A stretch of 64,000 nucleotides of DNA from Burkholderia sp. GAS332 (GCA_900142905.1 FSRV01000002.1:3596001-3660000); one strand, 5' to 3'; counted from the first letter of the stretch, positions 44,456-54,582 are shown. Notes: generated from the sequence alone by a model not told the origin. Numbers and translations: made by a program.

Positions 44456-45594
44456 GCACGCGCGTCCAGTTCTCGCTGTCGCGCTGGTGGAGCATTGTGC
44501 TCAAAGAGTTTTTGCAACTGAAGCGCGACCGGATCACGTTCGCGATGATTGTCGGCCTGCCGATCATTCAGCTCACGCTGTTCGGCTTCGCGATCAACAC
44601 CGATCCGAAGCATTTGCCAACCGCTGTCATCATCGGCGACAACAGCACGTTTTCGCGCAGTTTCATCGCGGCGATGAAGAACTCCGACTATTTCGACATC
44701 GTCGAAACCTTGCCCAACGAGGAGGCCGGCCGCCGCGCGCTTGCCCAAGGCCGCGTGCAGTTCGTGTTGTCGGTGCCGGTGGATTTTTCGACACGTCTTC
44801 TGCGCGGTGAACGCCCGTCGCTGCTGGTCGAAGCCGACGCGACCGACCCCACCGCGACGAACACCGCGCTCGCTGCGCTCCCGGGTCTTGTGCAGCCGGT
44901 CGCGGACAAGGACATCACCGGGCCGCTCGCCCATCTGAACGGCTCCCCGGCCGCTTTCGACGTCCAGGTGCACCGTCTCTACAACCCCGAAGGCATCACG
45001 CAATACAACGTCGTGCCGGGCCTGATGGGTGTGATCCTGACGATGACGATGGTGATGATGACCGGCCTCGCCATCACCCGCGAACGCGAGCGCGGCACGA
45101 TGGAAAACCTGCTCGCCACGCCCGTGCTGCCAATCGAAGTGATGACCGGCAAAATCGTGCCTTACGTGATGATCGGGATGGTGCAGGCATCGATCATTCT
45201 GACTGCGGCGCGCTTCGTGTTCGGCGTGCCATTTGCCGGCAGCCTGCTGGCAATCTATCTGGCTGCGCTGCTGTTTATCGCGGCGAACCTGACGGTCGGC
45301 ATCACGCTTTCGTCGATTGCGCAGAATCAGTTGCAGGCGATGCAACTGACCGTGTTCTATTTTCTGCCGAGTCTGTTGCTATCCGGTTTCATGTTCCCGT
45401 TTGCGGGCATGCCACGCTGGGCGCAATTCATCGGCAATCTGCTGCCGCTCACCTATTTCAACAGGCTGGTTCGCGGCATCCTGCTCAAAGGAAACGGCTG
45501 GGCCGACCTGTGGCCGTCGGTGTGGCCCGTGGCGCTGTTCATGGTCGTCGTGATGGGCATCGCGCTGCGTTTTTACCGGCGCACGCTCGACTAA
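44452..45594 (+). CDS. ABC-2 type transporter permease
   Basis: It has 380 residues. The N-terminal helix region reads KEFLQLKRDRITFAMIVGLP, IIQLTLFGFAINTDPKHLPT. A periplasmic domain follows (about 45-170), then five C-terminal helices with RERERGTMENLLATPVLPIE at the coupling helix, NQLQAMQLTVFYFLPSLLLS and GFMFPFAGMPRWAQ. It belongs to the YbhS/YbhR family. Only one permease gene is present here, so the pump may be a homodimer. Confidence 0.92.
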   Translation: MSTRVQFSLSRWWSIVLKEFLQLKRDRITFAMIVGLPIIQLTLFGFAINTDPKHLPTAVIIGDNSTFSRSFIAAMKNSDYFDIVETLPNEEAGRRALAQGRVQFVLSVPVDFSTRLLRGERPSLLVEADATDPTATNTALAALPGLVQPVADKDITGPLAHLNGSPAAFDVQVHRLYNPEGITQYNVVPGLMGVILTMTMVMMTGLAITRERERGTMENLLATPVLPIEVMTGKIVPYVMIGMVQASIILTAARFVFGVPFAGSLLAIYLAALLFIAANLTVGITLSSIAQNQLQAMQLTVFYFLPSLLLSGFMFPFAGMPRWAQFIGNLLPLTYFNRLVRGILLKGNGWADLWPSVWPVALFMVVVMGIALRFYRRTLD

Positions 45595-45606
45595 GAGGAT
45601 CGGTCG

Positions 45607-47058
45607 ATGAAGTCGCTCGCTTACTTATCCGTCGTCGCGCTGTGCGGTTGCGCGGTGGGGCCGGATTTTCAGCCACCGGCGGCGCCTGACACGCAAACCT
45701 ATACGCATGAAGCGCAGCCCGCTGTGACCGTCGCAGCCAGCGGTGTGGCTGGCTCATCGCAGACATTTGTCGCGGCTGAGCATGCTACACCGACGTGGTG
45801 GAAGCAGTTTCAATCCGACGCGCTCAACCGTATCGTCGAACTGGCCCTACAACAAAGCCCCACGCTCACGCAAGCCCGCGCGAAGCTGATCGAGGCACGC
45901 GAAAACTACAACGCGCAATTCGGCGCGACCGCATTCCCGGCTGTCGATGCGACCGTATCCGGCGTGCGGCAGCGGGTCGATATCGCGGCGTTCGGCATTC
46001 CGAATGTGCCCAATCAGGGGCCGTTTACGCTTTACAACGCGTCGGTGAGCGTGTCCTATGCGCTCGATATCTTCGGCGGCAATCGCCGGGCGCTGGAAGC
46101 GCTCATGGCGCAAGTCGACTATCAGTCGTTCGAATTCGAAGCGGCGCGGCTCTCGCTCGCAGGTAATGTAGTTTCGACTGCGGTTCGGCGCGCGTCTTTA
46201 AAGCAGCAGATCGCCCTGACGCAGCGTCTCGCGGAAACCCAGGCACAACAACTCAAGATCACAGAAGGACGGTTTGCGGCAGGCGGCGTCTCGCAACTTG
46301 ACGTGCGCAGCCAGCGTACGCTGCTCGCGCAGACCCGTGCGTCGTTGCCGCCACTCGCGACGCAACTTGCGCAGGCCGACCACCAACTTGCGATCCTGCT
46401 GGGCATGCCGCCCTCGAAGGCAGACTTCGCCGACCTGACGCTCGAGTCGCTGCATTTGCCGGATACGTTGCCGCTCACGTTGCCATCGACGCTCGCGCGC
46501 GAGCGGCCTGATATCCGTGCATCGGAGACGTTGTTGCATCAAGCGAGCGCGAATGTCGGCGTGGCGACGGCGAATCTGTATCCGCAGTTTTCCATTTCGG
46601 CGGGGATCGGTTCGGAACGCACGAATATCCAGGACGTGGTCAGTGGGCTGAATATCTGGAATTTCGGCCTGAATCTCACTCAACCGATTTTTCGCGGCGG
46701 CGAACTGCGCGCGAAGAAGCGTTCGGCGCAAGCGGCTTATGATGCAGCGCTCGCCGACTATCAGCAGACGGTGTTGCAGGCGCTGCAGCAGGTTGCGGAC
46801 ACGCTGACAGCACTGCAAAACGACGCCCATGAACTGCAGGCTCGCGATGATGCCGCGCAGCAGGCACAAGCGAGCCTGGATATCGCACAAGCGCAGTATG
46901 CGGCGGGCGGCGTCAGTCAGTTCGGCCTGCTCGATACGCAGCGCCAAGTGTTGCAAACCGCGCTCGACCGGACTCGCGCACAGGCCGACCGGTTCGCTGA
47001 TACGGCTGCGTTGTTTCAGTCGTTGGGTGGGGGATGGCAGGTGTCGGCGCCGCCGTAG
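45607..47058 (+). CDS. NodT-family outer-membrane efflux lipoprotein
   Basis: It has 483 residues. A lipoprotein signal ends LSVVALCGCAVGPDF (mature Cys at about residue 16). Two OEP repeats of the TolC fold follow (about 60-265 and 275-475), with ALQQSPTLTQARAKLIEARE, LFGGN-type DIFGGNRRALEALMAQVDYQ, ARERPDIRASETLLHQASAN and VGVATANLYPQFSISAG. It gives the efflux cluster its own exit duct. Its start is 12 bases after the permease stop. No clear terminator follows. Confidence 0.92.
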   Translation: MKSLAYLSVVALCGCAVGPDFQPPAAPDTQTYTHEAQPAVTVAASGVAGSSQTFVAAEHATPTWWKQFQSDALNRIVELALQQSPTLTQARAKLIEARENYNAQFGATAFPAVDATVSGVRQRVDIAAFGIPNVPNQGPFTLYNASVSVSYALDIFGGNRRALEALMAQVDYQSFEFEAARLSLAGNVVSTAVRRASLKQQIALTQRLAETQAQQLKITEGRFAAGGVSQLDVRSQRTLLAQTRASLPPLATQLAQADHQLAILLGMPPSKADFADLTLESLHLPDTLPLTLPSTLARERPDIRASETLLHQASANVGVATANLYPQFSISAGIGSERTNIQDVVSGLNIWNFGLNLTQPIFRGGELRAKKRSAQAAYDAALADYQQTVLQALQQVADTLTALQNDAHELQARDDAAQQAQASLDIAQAQYAAGGVSQFGLLDTQRQVLQTALDRTRAQADRFADTAALFQSLGGGWQVSAPP

Positions 47059-47403
47059 GGCTCCGATATCCGCACGGTCCTAGCAGTCAGATCCGTCGCA
47101 TTTCGGGGTGCGCACCGCTGCTCAGGTGCGATACAAACACTAAAGCAGGACTGAAGATCCGCCGCCTCAAGGCCTGCACCAACGATCAATATCGCGCCGC
47201 CCTGCTGGGCCTTCGAGCTTCATGCAATCGCCCTGAGCGTAGCCACAGTACGTCGCGTATCTCGGAAAGGTCCTAAAGACTATCCCTTCAGCTGCTTACA
47301 AAATAGAACTTTGCTTAAGCTCTCGCGTGCTGGCATGTCTGCGCAAGCGAGGGAGCGGCTACCTCCTATTCAAGTTCAAAGCGCCGAGCCGACGTTCCCA
47401 ATC
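47059..47403. other. 345-base intergenic region after the efflux cluster
   Basis: No gene, clear promoter or terminator was recognised. Open frames that run through it look like GC-rich shadow frames. If the next gene begins at the alternative TTG at 47,311, the region is 93 bases shorter. Confidence 0.5.
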
Positions 47404-49014
47404 ATGAAAACTCCTTCTCACGCGTCGTCTGACGACGTTGCGACCTTATACGACGAGGCCTTGCAAGCCCACAATGCCGGGCACTTCGACACTGCGGCGA
47501 CAATCCTCAATCTGATCCTGAGCCAACACCCAAGTCATGCCGAATCCCTGCATTTGGGCGGTCTCGTCACGCTGGCATCGGGCCAGACCGAGGCTGCGTC
47601 AGAGTGGGTTGAGCGTGCGACCGAGGCCCGACCCGATCCCGTCTTTTACAACACCCTGGCTGTGATTCAGTGCAGATTGCGCGCGTTTGCCCGTTCAGCT
47701 CAAAGTGCCTCGCGAGGTTTGGCGCTACAGCCAGACTTGCCGGTACTCCACTACAACCATGCGTTGGCGCTGCAGTACCAGGATCGCATTGAGGAGTCGG
47801 CCATCAGCTATCGCCGGGCGCTCGAACTCGACCCAGGCAACTCGGCAGCACACAACAACCTGGGCCTCATCTCCAAGGCATTGGGCGCACTTGACGAGGC
47901 GGAACGACGCTTCCGTTGCGCTATCGCACTCGCTCCTGACAACCTCAGCGCGCGCAGCAATCTTGGCCATACCCTGCTTGCGGCAGAGCGCTATGAAGAG
48001 GCGTGGCCGTTCTTCGAAGATCGCTGGGCCAGTTTCGAGGACTCCAATGGGATCCCGCAAGCCGCACGGCCACAGTTACCGTTGCCGCAATGGAAGGGCG
48101 AGAGCTCGGAAATAACAGATGTTGAGCACAGAAAATCCGCACGGAACACGCGCCTGCTCATCATTCACGAACAAGGGTACGGTGACAGCCTCCAGTTTGT
48201 GCGTTACCTCCCACTGGCGCTCGAACGATTTTCGCAAGTAGCCTATGTTTGCCCTTCCTCGTTGCAGCGTCTCTACGAACAATCATTTTCTTCCCGCTGG
48301 CCGGGTCTCGTGCTGATCGATGCATTACCTGAGGATCTGAGCGACTGGGACTGGTACTGCCCTCTGATGTCATTGCCAATGGCGTTCGGCACTCGATTCC
48401 ACAATGTTCCAGCCACTATCCCCTATCTGTTCGCCAGCGCTGACCGCGCCGGCGAGTGGCGCACGAGACTCATCGCCCTGCCGAATCCCGAATTACCGCG
48501 TATCGGCATAGTTTGGGCGGGCGGTCATTCAGGCATGGATGTTGACCGGCTACGCAGTCTGAGTCCCGCGCAAATCGCGCCGCTGCTAGCGTTGCCGCAC
48601 GTACGCTGGGTCAGCCTGCAAAAGACTGATGATCCGGCGAAGCGCCTCGGTGAGGCAAGCCATGGGCGTCTAATTGACTGGACGGATGAACTTACCGACT
48701 TCGCCGATACTGCCGCCCTGTTAGATAACCTCGATTTGGTCATCTCCGTCGACACCTCCGTCGCGCATCTAGCTGCGGCGATGGGAAAACGCGTCTGGCT
48801 GCTCAACCGTTTCGCAGGTTGCTGGCGTTGGGCGCGCGATCGGGATGACAGCCCCTGGTATCCCAGCGTGCGCATCTTCACCCAGTCGCGGCGAGGCAAC
48901 TGGGACGACGTGCTGGCACGGGTCGCCGTGGCTCTGCAGCAGCGCTTCTTGCGACATGACGCGCGTCGTGGAGAAGAACGCGGTCTCCCCCACGCAGGAA
49001 ATCAGACGCCTTAA
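47404..49014 (+). CDS. TPR protein with C-terminal glycosyltransferase-like domain
   Basis: It has 536 residues from the ATG at 47,404; a longer TTG start (47,311) is possible. Tetratricopeptide repeats cover about 10-210, for example YDEALQAHNAGHFDTAATIL, YRRALELDPGNSAAHNNLGL and RRFRCAIALAPDNLSARSNL. The C-terminal half resembles GT9/GT41-type glycosyltransferases: LLIIHEQGYGDSLQFVRYLP, RIGIVWAGG and the donor-site motif VISVDTSVAHLAAAMGKRVW. Such proteins are often called TPR or SPINDLY-like glycosyltransferases. No partner or substrate gene is nearby, so its target is unknown. Confidence 0.8.
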   Translation: MKTPSHASSDDVATLYDEALQAHNAGHFDTAATILNLILSQHPSHAESLHLGGLVTLASGQTEAASEWVERATEARPDPVFYNTLAVIQCRLRAFARSAQSASRGLALQPDLPVLHYNHALALQYQDRIEESAISYRRALELDPGNSAAHNNLGLISKALGALDEAERRFRCAIALAPDNLSARSNLGHTLLAAERYEEAWPFFEDRWASFEDSNGIPQAARPQLPLPQWKGESSEITDVEHRKSARNTRLLIIHEQGYGDSLQFVRYLPLALERFSQVAYVCPSSLQRLYEQSFSSRWPGLVLIDALPEDLSDWDWYCPLMSLPMAFGTRFHNVPATIPYLFASADRAGEWRTRLIALPNPELPRIGIVWAGGHSGMDVDRLRSLSPAQIAPLLALPHVRWVSLQKTDDPAKRLGEASHGRLIDWTDELTDFADTAALLDNLDLVISVDTSVAHLAAAMGKRVWLLNRFAGCWRWARDRDDSPWYPSVRIFTQSRRGNWDDVLARVAVALQQRFLRHDARRGEERGLPHAGNQTP

Positions 49015-49084
49015 TCTTATCGCGCAACTCGCGACGCTTAACCGCACGCCCTCGCCATCACGCGTGACGTGCCTCCATCAGGCA

Positions 49085-52000
49085 TCACTTCAACCCGAAG
49101 TCCACCCGCGTCGTCGCACCCTTGTCCTTGATGCCATCGGCGTTCAGCTTCGGCGCGACGACAAACACACGGCTACTGTCGATCTTGCCTTCGAAATACT
49201 GCTGCACAGCTTGCGCCCGTTGCTGCGCAAGCTGACGCAAGCTGGCGTCGTCGATCGGAGCATTGGCCGCCATCGCGGCCTTCATCTCGTCGTCCGGCAG
49301 GCTCTTGGTCAAGCCGACAAAATTCCGCGGCTTCTTGAAGTCGGCTGCCTTGTAGGCCTTGGTCAGGTACTTGTCGTATTCCTTCGGATCCACAGTAACG
49401 GTCGACAGATCGACGCTCTCGCCATTGCCCACCACGTCCTTGATCTTCTGCTGCTTGACCGCGCGTTCGACGTATTGGGCACGCAGGCCCGGCCCATCAA
49501 CCGCCGGATCGACACGGCCAATCAGATCGATACGGATCGAACTCTTGTCGGCCAGTGCTTTCACGATGGTGTCGAGCTTCTTATCCGCAGCGTCCGAAAG
49601 CGTCGCCGAACCCGGATCGAATTCGACATAGCCCATTTCCTCACCACTGCCGCCAAATGCATTGGCGATCAGCGAGAACGGCGCGGTCACAGCCTTCTCC
49701 AGGAGGTTGAGCACGGCATGCCAGATGAGCCCGCCGACGCTGAACTCCGGATTCGACAACGATCCCGACACCGGCAGATTCACGTCGATTTCACCGCGCG
49801 AATTTTTCAGCAGCGAGATCGCGAGACGCACCGGCAGCTTGGTCGCCGTATTGTTATCGACGTGATCACCGAACGTGAGTTGGTCGATGAAAATATGATT
49901 GTTCGCGTTCAACTGATCGTTATCGAGCTTGTAGTGCAGATCGACGTTCAGCTTGCCCTTGGTGATCGGATAGCCGGCGTATTTCGCCGAATAGGGCGTG
50001 AGATTGGTGAGCTCGATATCGTGCGCGCTCGCCGTCAAATCGAGTGCCGGCTTCGCGATCAGCGGATTGACCGTACCGCGAATCGACAGCGGACCATTGG
50101 CGGCCAGTTTCGCGGCGATGTCTACCGGCGCGGGTGTGGTCGATTGCGTGCCGAACGCGCCGACCGTACCTTGAATACCAACCAGGTTCGCGGTGAAGTT
50201 CGGCTTGATGAAGTTGTCGGTGTACGTCACGCGGCCCTGTTGCAGCACCAGTTGGCCGAAGTGCAGTTTGACGGGGCTTTGCGGCGGCGTAGCGGCGGTG
50301 ACCGTGGCCGGGGTTGCCGACGACGCCGGTACCGGCGCCGAAGCCAGTTCGGGCGCCGATGCAGCCTCCGGCGTCAAGGGCACAGGCTCGTGGCCACCGC
50401 TCTTGTCGCGTGTCAGCGATTGCGCGGCGCCGCTTTCATGCGCGACCACGTCCTTGAGATTCAGCTTGCCTTGCGCATCGAGCAGCACACGCCCATAGAA
50501 CTTCGTGAACGTGACACGGCCTGCGTCGACCACCGTGCCGTGTTCGTCGTAGTCGGCCTTCAGGTTGCTGAGCGCGAGCGAACTCCATCCTGCGAATGGG
50601 TCCGAGGTTGCCTTGTCGATCATCCGCACGTCGACGAGCGCCACGTCGCCGCGGTAAGTCGCTTTGAGCGCCTTCGCCTGACTCAGCGCGAGGTCACCGT
50701 TCGCATTCAGCAACGCGCTCGCGATCAGCGCATTCAGCTTGCTGCCGAAGTACGGCTCGAAAGCCGCCGCATCCAGGCGGTTCGCGTTCACCTTGACGGC
50801 CACCTTGAGCGGCGTCGCCGTGACATTGCCTTTTATGCCGAGCGTGCCCTTCTTGTTAAGCGTCGCTTGCAGATCGACCGGCAGCGGCTTACTCAAATCG
50901 TCGCTGATCTGCTGCACCTTCAATTGCAGCGGCGTCACGCTCAGCTTCACCGGATTCGGCGTGGTGTTGTCGGTGAAATTCGCGGTCGCGTCTTTCAGGT
51001 TGAGTTCGCCGATCTTGTAGTGCCACGCGGGCCCTTCCGCCTCCGCTTTCTTCGCCGCGTGGATCGCCGTGCGCTGCTGCTCGGCCTGATGCGGACCGGC
51101 GAGCGCGGCGAGGTCGATGCTGCCGTCTTTCAGACGCTGCGCATTGATCACCAGGCCGGTCGTGTCGACACCGGTGATATCGGCAGTGCGCCCCGCGACA
51201 TCAACCTGCTTGATCGTCACCTGGCCTTGCGCGAGCGAGATCGCCGGCGTCTTACTGCCACGCGCCGCGAGTTTGAGCGACTGCAGATCCAGTTGCGTAT
51301 CGCTGACCATGACAGCGGCCGGCGACTTGGACCAGTTCGCGTCGACGTTTGCGTTGACGGAAAGCGCGCCGTCGACGACTTGCGCCGCCGTCGCCGTGTC
51401 GAGGTAAGGCTGCAGCAGCGGCAAGGGCAGCGACTTCAGATCGAGCTTTGCGCTGGCGGTCTTCGCGACAAGGCCAAACGCACCCGCCACGCCGAGCGAG
51501 CCGGCGGCGCCCTTGAAACCGGCATTAAGCGTGTAGTGCGCGGGAGCGGTCGCGAGCGTCGAAAAATCGGTCAGCGTGACGGCCAGTTTTTGCAGGCCAA
51601 CGTCGACCGGACGCGAGGCGGCTTCGTCGTGAACGTTCACCGTGCCGTCGTTGATCGCAAAACGCTTGATCGACAGGTCCAGAGGCTGTGCGGTCTTCTC
51701 CGTGGCGGTTGCGCCGGATGCCGCGGCGGGTGCGCTTGCTGCGTTTTCAGCCGCTGTGGCAGCAGACGCGGCCGCCGCAGACGCCGGTGTGGATGCAGAA
51801 GCCTCCGCCGCAGGCGTACTCGCGAACATCCGCTCGACACTCAGCACGCCTTCCTTATCCCGCGCAAGATTGGCGCTTGGCGCGTCGATGCGGATATCGT
51901 CGAAGTGATACAGGCTCTTCAACGGCTCCAGCGTCGCGGCAGCGACATGCACCGCACGCGCCGCAAAGAACGGCGCCTTGCTCTGATCGCGCACGTCCAC

Positions 52001-52882
52001 GTCGTTCAAATCCACGGTGCCCGCCACGCGCAACGACGGCGCGTCGTTGGACATCACAAAGTTGAGCTTGAGATCGGTGGACAGCTTGCCGCTCTGCACA
52101 ATCACGGGCAGCTTGGTCGGCGCGTAGGACAAGAGCTGGGGCACGTCGAGCCCGTCGAAGCGCAGTGAGACTTCCGATTCGCGCGACGCAGCAAACGGCT
52201 TGGTCTTGCCGTCAATGGCAAGCGGACTGCCGTCGATGCGCGCACGCAACAACGGCTCCACAAAGATGTCAGTTTTCGAAGGCAGCGTGGCGATAAACGG
52301 AATACCGAGCTTCCATTGATCGATCACGTGGGTTGCGCCGAGCAATTTGTCGTCGAACGTGATCTGGCCGTTTTCCAACCGAATGTTCGATACCGAGAAC
52401 AGTGTCGGCTTGCTATCGGGCTTGGCCGGCTGCTTCGAGAATTTCTCGATCAGGTCGGTGAAATTAAAGCGCTGCGCATCGTAGCGAACGATATGAAAGC
52501 GTGGCGAATCGAGTTGCACCTCGTCGATAATCGGCGCCCCGCGAAACAGCGAACTCCATGACGGCTTCACAATGAGCCGCGAAATATCGACAAAATCGCC
52601 CACGCCACCCCGCTCGCCAATATGCACGCGATCGGCTTCGAGTCTGAGCGTGTAGGGATTCAGCGCAATGCGGCCAATCGTGGCAGGCCGGTCGAGTTGT
52701 TTGCTGAGTTGCTGCTCGGCAATGTGGCGAATCAACGGCGGTGCCGCGAAAAAGCCCAGCAGACCGAACAATACGAGGAAGATCAGCAGACCCGTGATGA
52801 CACGCCGGGTGCGGCGTGACTGCGCGACATTGCGCATGGTCTGCATGGAAGAGGCGATTGATGCTTTATTGAGGCTTGCCAT
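49085..52882 (-). CDS. AsmA/DUF748-family large envelope protein
   Basis: It has 1,265 residues from MASLNKASIASSMQTM. One N-terminal membrane helix (about 25-45, VITGLLIFLVLFGLLGFFAA) is followed by a very long periplasmic region. It begins AEQQLSKQLDRPATIGRIAL (the AsmA-like entry) and includes VQLDSPRFHIVRYDAQRFN, an Ala/Ser-rich linker (about 340-390), LTPYSAKYAGYPITKGKLNV and FGDHVDNNTATKLPVRLAIS. The C-terminus has a DUF748/OmpA-like portion, GYVEFDPGSATLSDAADKKL. AsmA-type proteins are thought to form lipid-transfer bridges between membranes; that role is inferred here. A 1,107-codon open frame on the opposite strand is a codon-bias shadow. Confidence 0.88.
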   Translation of the reverse strand: MASLNKASIASSMQTMRNVAQSRRTRRVITGLLIFLVLFGLLGFFAAPPLIRHIAEQQLSKQLDRPATIGRIALNPYTLRLEADRVHIGERGGVGDFVDISRLIVKPSWSSLFRGAPIIDEVQLDSPRFHIVRYDAQRFNFTDLIEKFSKQPAKPDSKPTLFSVSNIRLENGQITFDDKLLGATHVIDQWKLGIPFIATLPSKTDIFVEPLLRARIDGSPLAIDGKTKPFAASRESEVSLRFDGLDVPQLLSYAPTKLPVIVQSGKLSTDLKLNFVMSNDAPSLRVAGTVDLNDVDVRDQSKAPFFAARAVHVAAATLEPLKSLYHFDDIRIDAPSANLARDKEGVLSVERMFASTPAAEASASTPASAAAASAATAAENAASAPAAASGATATEKTAQPLDLSIKRFAINDGTVNVHDEAASRPVDVGLQKLAVTLTDFSTLATAPAHYTLNAGFKGAAGSLGVAGAFGLVAKTASAKLDLKSLPLPLLQPYLDTATAAQVVDGALSVNANVDANWSKSPAAVMVSDTQLDLQSLKLAARGSKTPAISLAQGQVTIKQVDVAGRTADITGVDTTGLVINAQRLKDGSIDLAALAGPHQAEQQRTAIHAAKKAEAEGPAWHYKIGELNLKDATANFTDNTTPNPVKLSVTPLQLKVQQISDDLSKPLPVDLQATLNKKGTLGIKGNVTATPLKVAVKVNANRLDAAAFEPYFGSKLNALIASALLNANGDLALSQAKALKATYRGDVALVDVRMIDKATSDPFAGWSSLALSNLKADYDEHGTVVDAGRVTFTKFYGRVLLDAQGKLNLKDVVAHESGAAQSLTRDKSGGHEPVPLTPEAASAPELASAPVPASSATPATVTAATPPQSPVKLHFGQLVLQQGRVTYTDNFIKPNFTANLVGIQGTVGAFGTQSTTPAPVDIAAKLAANGPLSIRGTVNPLIAKPALDLTASAHDIELTNLTPYSAKYAGYPITKGKLNVDLHYKLDNDQLNANNHIFIDQLTFGDHVDNNTATKLPVRLAISLLKNSRGEIDVNLPVSGSLSNPEFSVGGLIWHAVLNLLEKAVTAPFSLIANAFGGSGEEMGYVEFDPGSATLSDAADKKLDTIVKALADKSSIRIDLIGRVDPAVDGPGLRAQYVERAVKQQKIKDVVGNGESVDLSTVTVDPKEYDKYLTKAYKAADFKKPRNFVGLTKSLPDDEMKAAMAANAPIDDASLRQLAQQRAQAVQQYFEGKIDSSRVFVVAPKLNADGIKDKGATTRVDFGLK

Positions 52883-53103
52883 GCTCGGTCTTGGGTAATG
52901 CGGCGGCAAGCCCGCCGCGAAACGAAAATCCCGCAAGCGGCAGTATAAGTGGTGAATCTTACGCGGGATATAAATGTAAGCCGCGACTTACACATTGTTT
53001 CACGCTGCGGCGCCCTATGTCCGGCGGCACAAAGCGGCGGACACAGGGCTGACTTATGCGTTACTCATGCATTGCTGTCACAGCAGTGACGCACATCGCT
53101 GAT

Positions 53104-53170
53104 GCGCTTCATTGACGCACTGCACAGGCGCACTTCACTGAGGCACTTCATCGGCGAACTTCACTGACGC
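53104..53170. repeat. Three imperfect repeats with a 25-26 bp period
   Basis: CTTCATTGACGC (53,107), ACTTCACTGAGGC (53,132) and ACTTCACTGACGC (53,158) recur every 25-26 bases. The last copy covers the stop codon of the DUF1254 gene. Its role is unknown. Confidence 0.55.
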
Positions 53171-54582
53171 GTCACCGCCGGCGGTTGCCAACTGCCATCT
53201 GTCGCTTGCGGCTTCGGCGCGTACAGACGCAGCACCAGTTGCAGATCGGCGCGCGGCGCCGGCAGCCAGTTGCCGCTCTTGCCGCGCGTCGACGACACCG
53301 TCACATCGAGCGAACCGTCACGATTGCGGCGCGCGCCGTTGCGATCGCCGACCGCCAGACGCGCCGGCGCGCTTTCCCCTAACGCGCCGTCTTTCGTATA
53401 GGCGGTGATCGACCAGAAGCCGCGCACCGGCGGCAACTGGTTCGGCGCGAAGTGAATCACGTAGCGGTTTGCACCGTTGAGCTCATGACCGTCGCTGTCC
53501 TGCGTCACGACCGCGCGCACTTCATCGTCCTTCGTGCCGATGCCCGGTTGGGTCGCCGCGGCGTAAGCGCGCATGGCATAGTCGGGACCGTAGTTGCCCA
53601 CGCCGTCGCCGAACCAGCTCCAGCCGTTGCCGCTCAGCAGATTGGACGGCGGCGTGACGACACGCTGATGGCCATCGGCCAGACCCGCGGCGATCGCCTC
53701 GGGCGCGCTCGGCAGCTTCACCGGATCGCCAGGCGTCACGCCGAAGTCAGACAGGATTTTCAGTGCATGCGGATCGGCCGGCGTCGGCGGATTGTCCGGC
53801 AAGGCCTGCGCGAGCCGGCTGAAGAAATCATTCGCGTCGAGCGCGGCGACTTGCGCGGCCGGCGTGCCGGAAGCGGCCGCGGCGGCGGCATCGGCGGCAT
53901 TGCTGTGCGGCGGCGTAATCGATACCGAGCGCGTGTCGCCGGCATAGACGCTCAGCGGCGCGACGCGGATAGCGCGCTGCAGTTTGCGCACCGCCGTCAG
54001 GTCGCGGGTGCCGTTCGACTGGATGCGCACGCTCACCCATGCGTTGCGGGTCGGCACGTCGACGCGCTTCACGCCCTTGGGCAGCTCGCCCTGCCAGCCC
54101 GGGCCGACGAAAGCAATCGTTTGCGCTTTGATGCCTGCGGCGCGAGTGGCGAACTGTGAGCTGGTCGACCACACCACGTTGGTCCACATGTCGAGCACGC
54201 GGGCGTCGACGTAGCGGCCGTGCGAGTCGGGCAGCGACACGATCACCGGCTCGCTGCCGACGTCCAGCCAGCCGGTCGAGTCGAGTGTGTCGAGACTGGG
54301 CTGCAGCGGATTGGCCGCGCCGATCGGCGGCAAGGCCTGCGCGTGACGCAGCGTATTGATCGGCGCCTGGCCCGGATCGGTGCCGACCGCCGCGTCGCGC
54401 GCGACGCCCATCAGCACCAGCGGATAGCCGAACACATACGAATCGGCGACTTCGTCTTTGATCCAACCGGTGGTTTTTTGCGTCGTGGACGGTGTCGACG
54501 CGCAACCAGCCAGAAATGCGAGGCCTGCGAGCGATGCGCAGGTCCAGTGAAGCGAAAACAGTTCTTGGCGATTTTTTATCAT
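53161..54582 (-). CDS. DUF1254/DUF1214-domain lipoprotein
   Basis: It has 473 residues. The N-terminus carries a lipobox (LAGLAFLAGCASTPS, mature Cys near 27). DUF1254 follows (VADSYVFGYPLVLMGVARDA, NTLRHAQALPPIGAANPLQP, DTLDSTGWLDVGSEPVIVSL). The C-terminal DUF1214 has GANRYVIHFAPNQLPPVRGF, WSITAYTKDG and LPAPRADLQLVLRLYAP. The two domains usually occur together. The molecular function is not established. It stands alone, 278 bases after the AsmA-like gene start on the same strand. Confidence 0.88.
   Translation of the reverse strand: MIKNRQELFSLHWTCASLAGLAFLAGCASTPSTTQKTTGWIKDEVADSYVFGYPLVLMGVARDAAVGTDPGQAPINTLRHAQALPPIGAANPLQPSLDTLDSTGWLDVGSEPVIVSLPDSHGRYVDARVLDMWTNVVWSTSSQFATRAAGIKAQTIAFVGPGWQGELPKGVKRVDVPTRNAWVSVRIQSNGTRDLTAVRKLQRAIRVAPLSVYAGDTRSVSITPPHSNAADAAAAAASGTPAAQVAALDANDFFSRLAQALPDNPPTPADPHALKILSDFGVTPGDPVKLPSAPEAIAAGLADGHQRVVTPPSNLLSGNGWSWFGDGVGNYGPDYAMRAYAAATQPGIGTKDDEVRAVVTQDSDGHELNGANRYVIHFAPNQLPPVRGFWSITAYTKDGALGESAPARLAVGDRNGARRNRDGSLDVTVSSTRGKSGNWLPAPRADLQLVLRLYAPKPQATDGSWQPPAVTRQ

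Noticed and set aside
48845..52168. 1,107-codon open frame on the plus strand over the AsmA/DUF748 gene
   Set aside because: Low-complexity Arg/Val/His-rich translation with no domain. The minus-strand frame has a membrane helix and AsmA-type segments.
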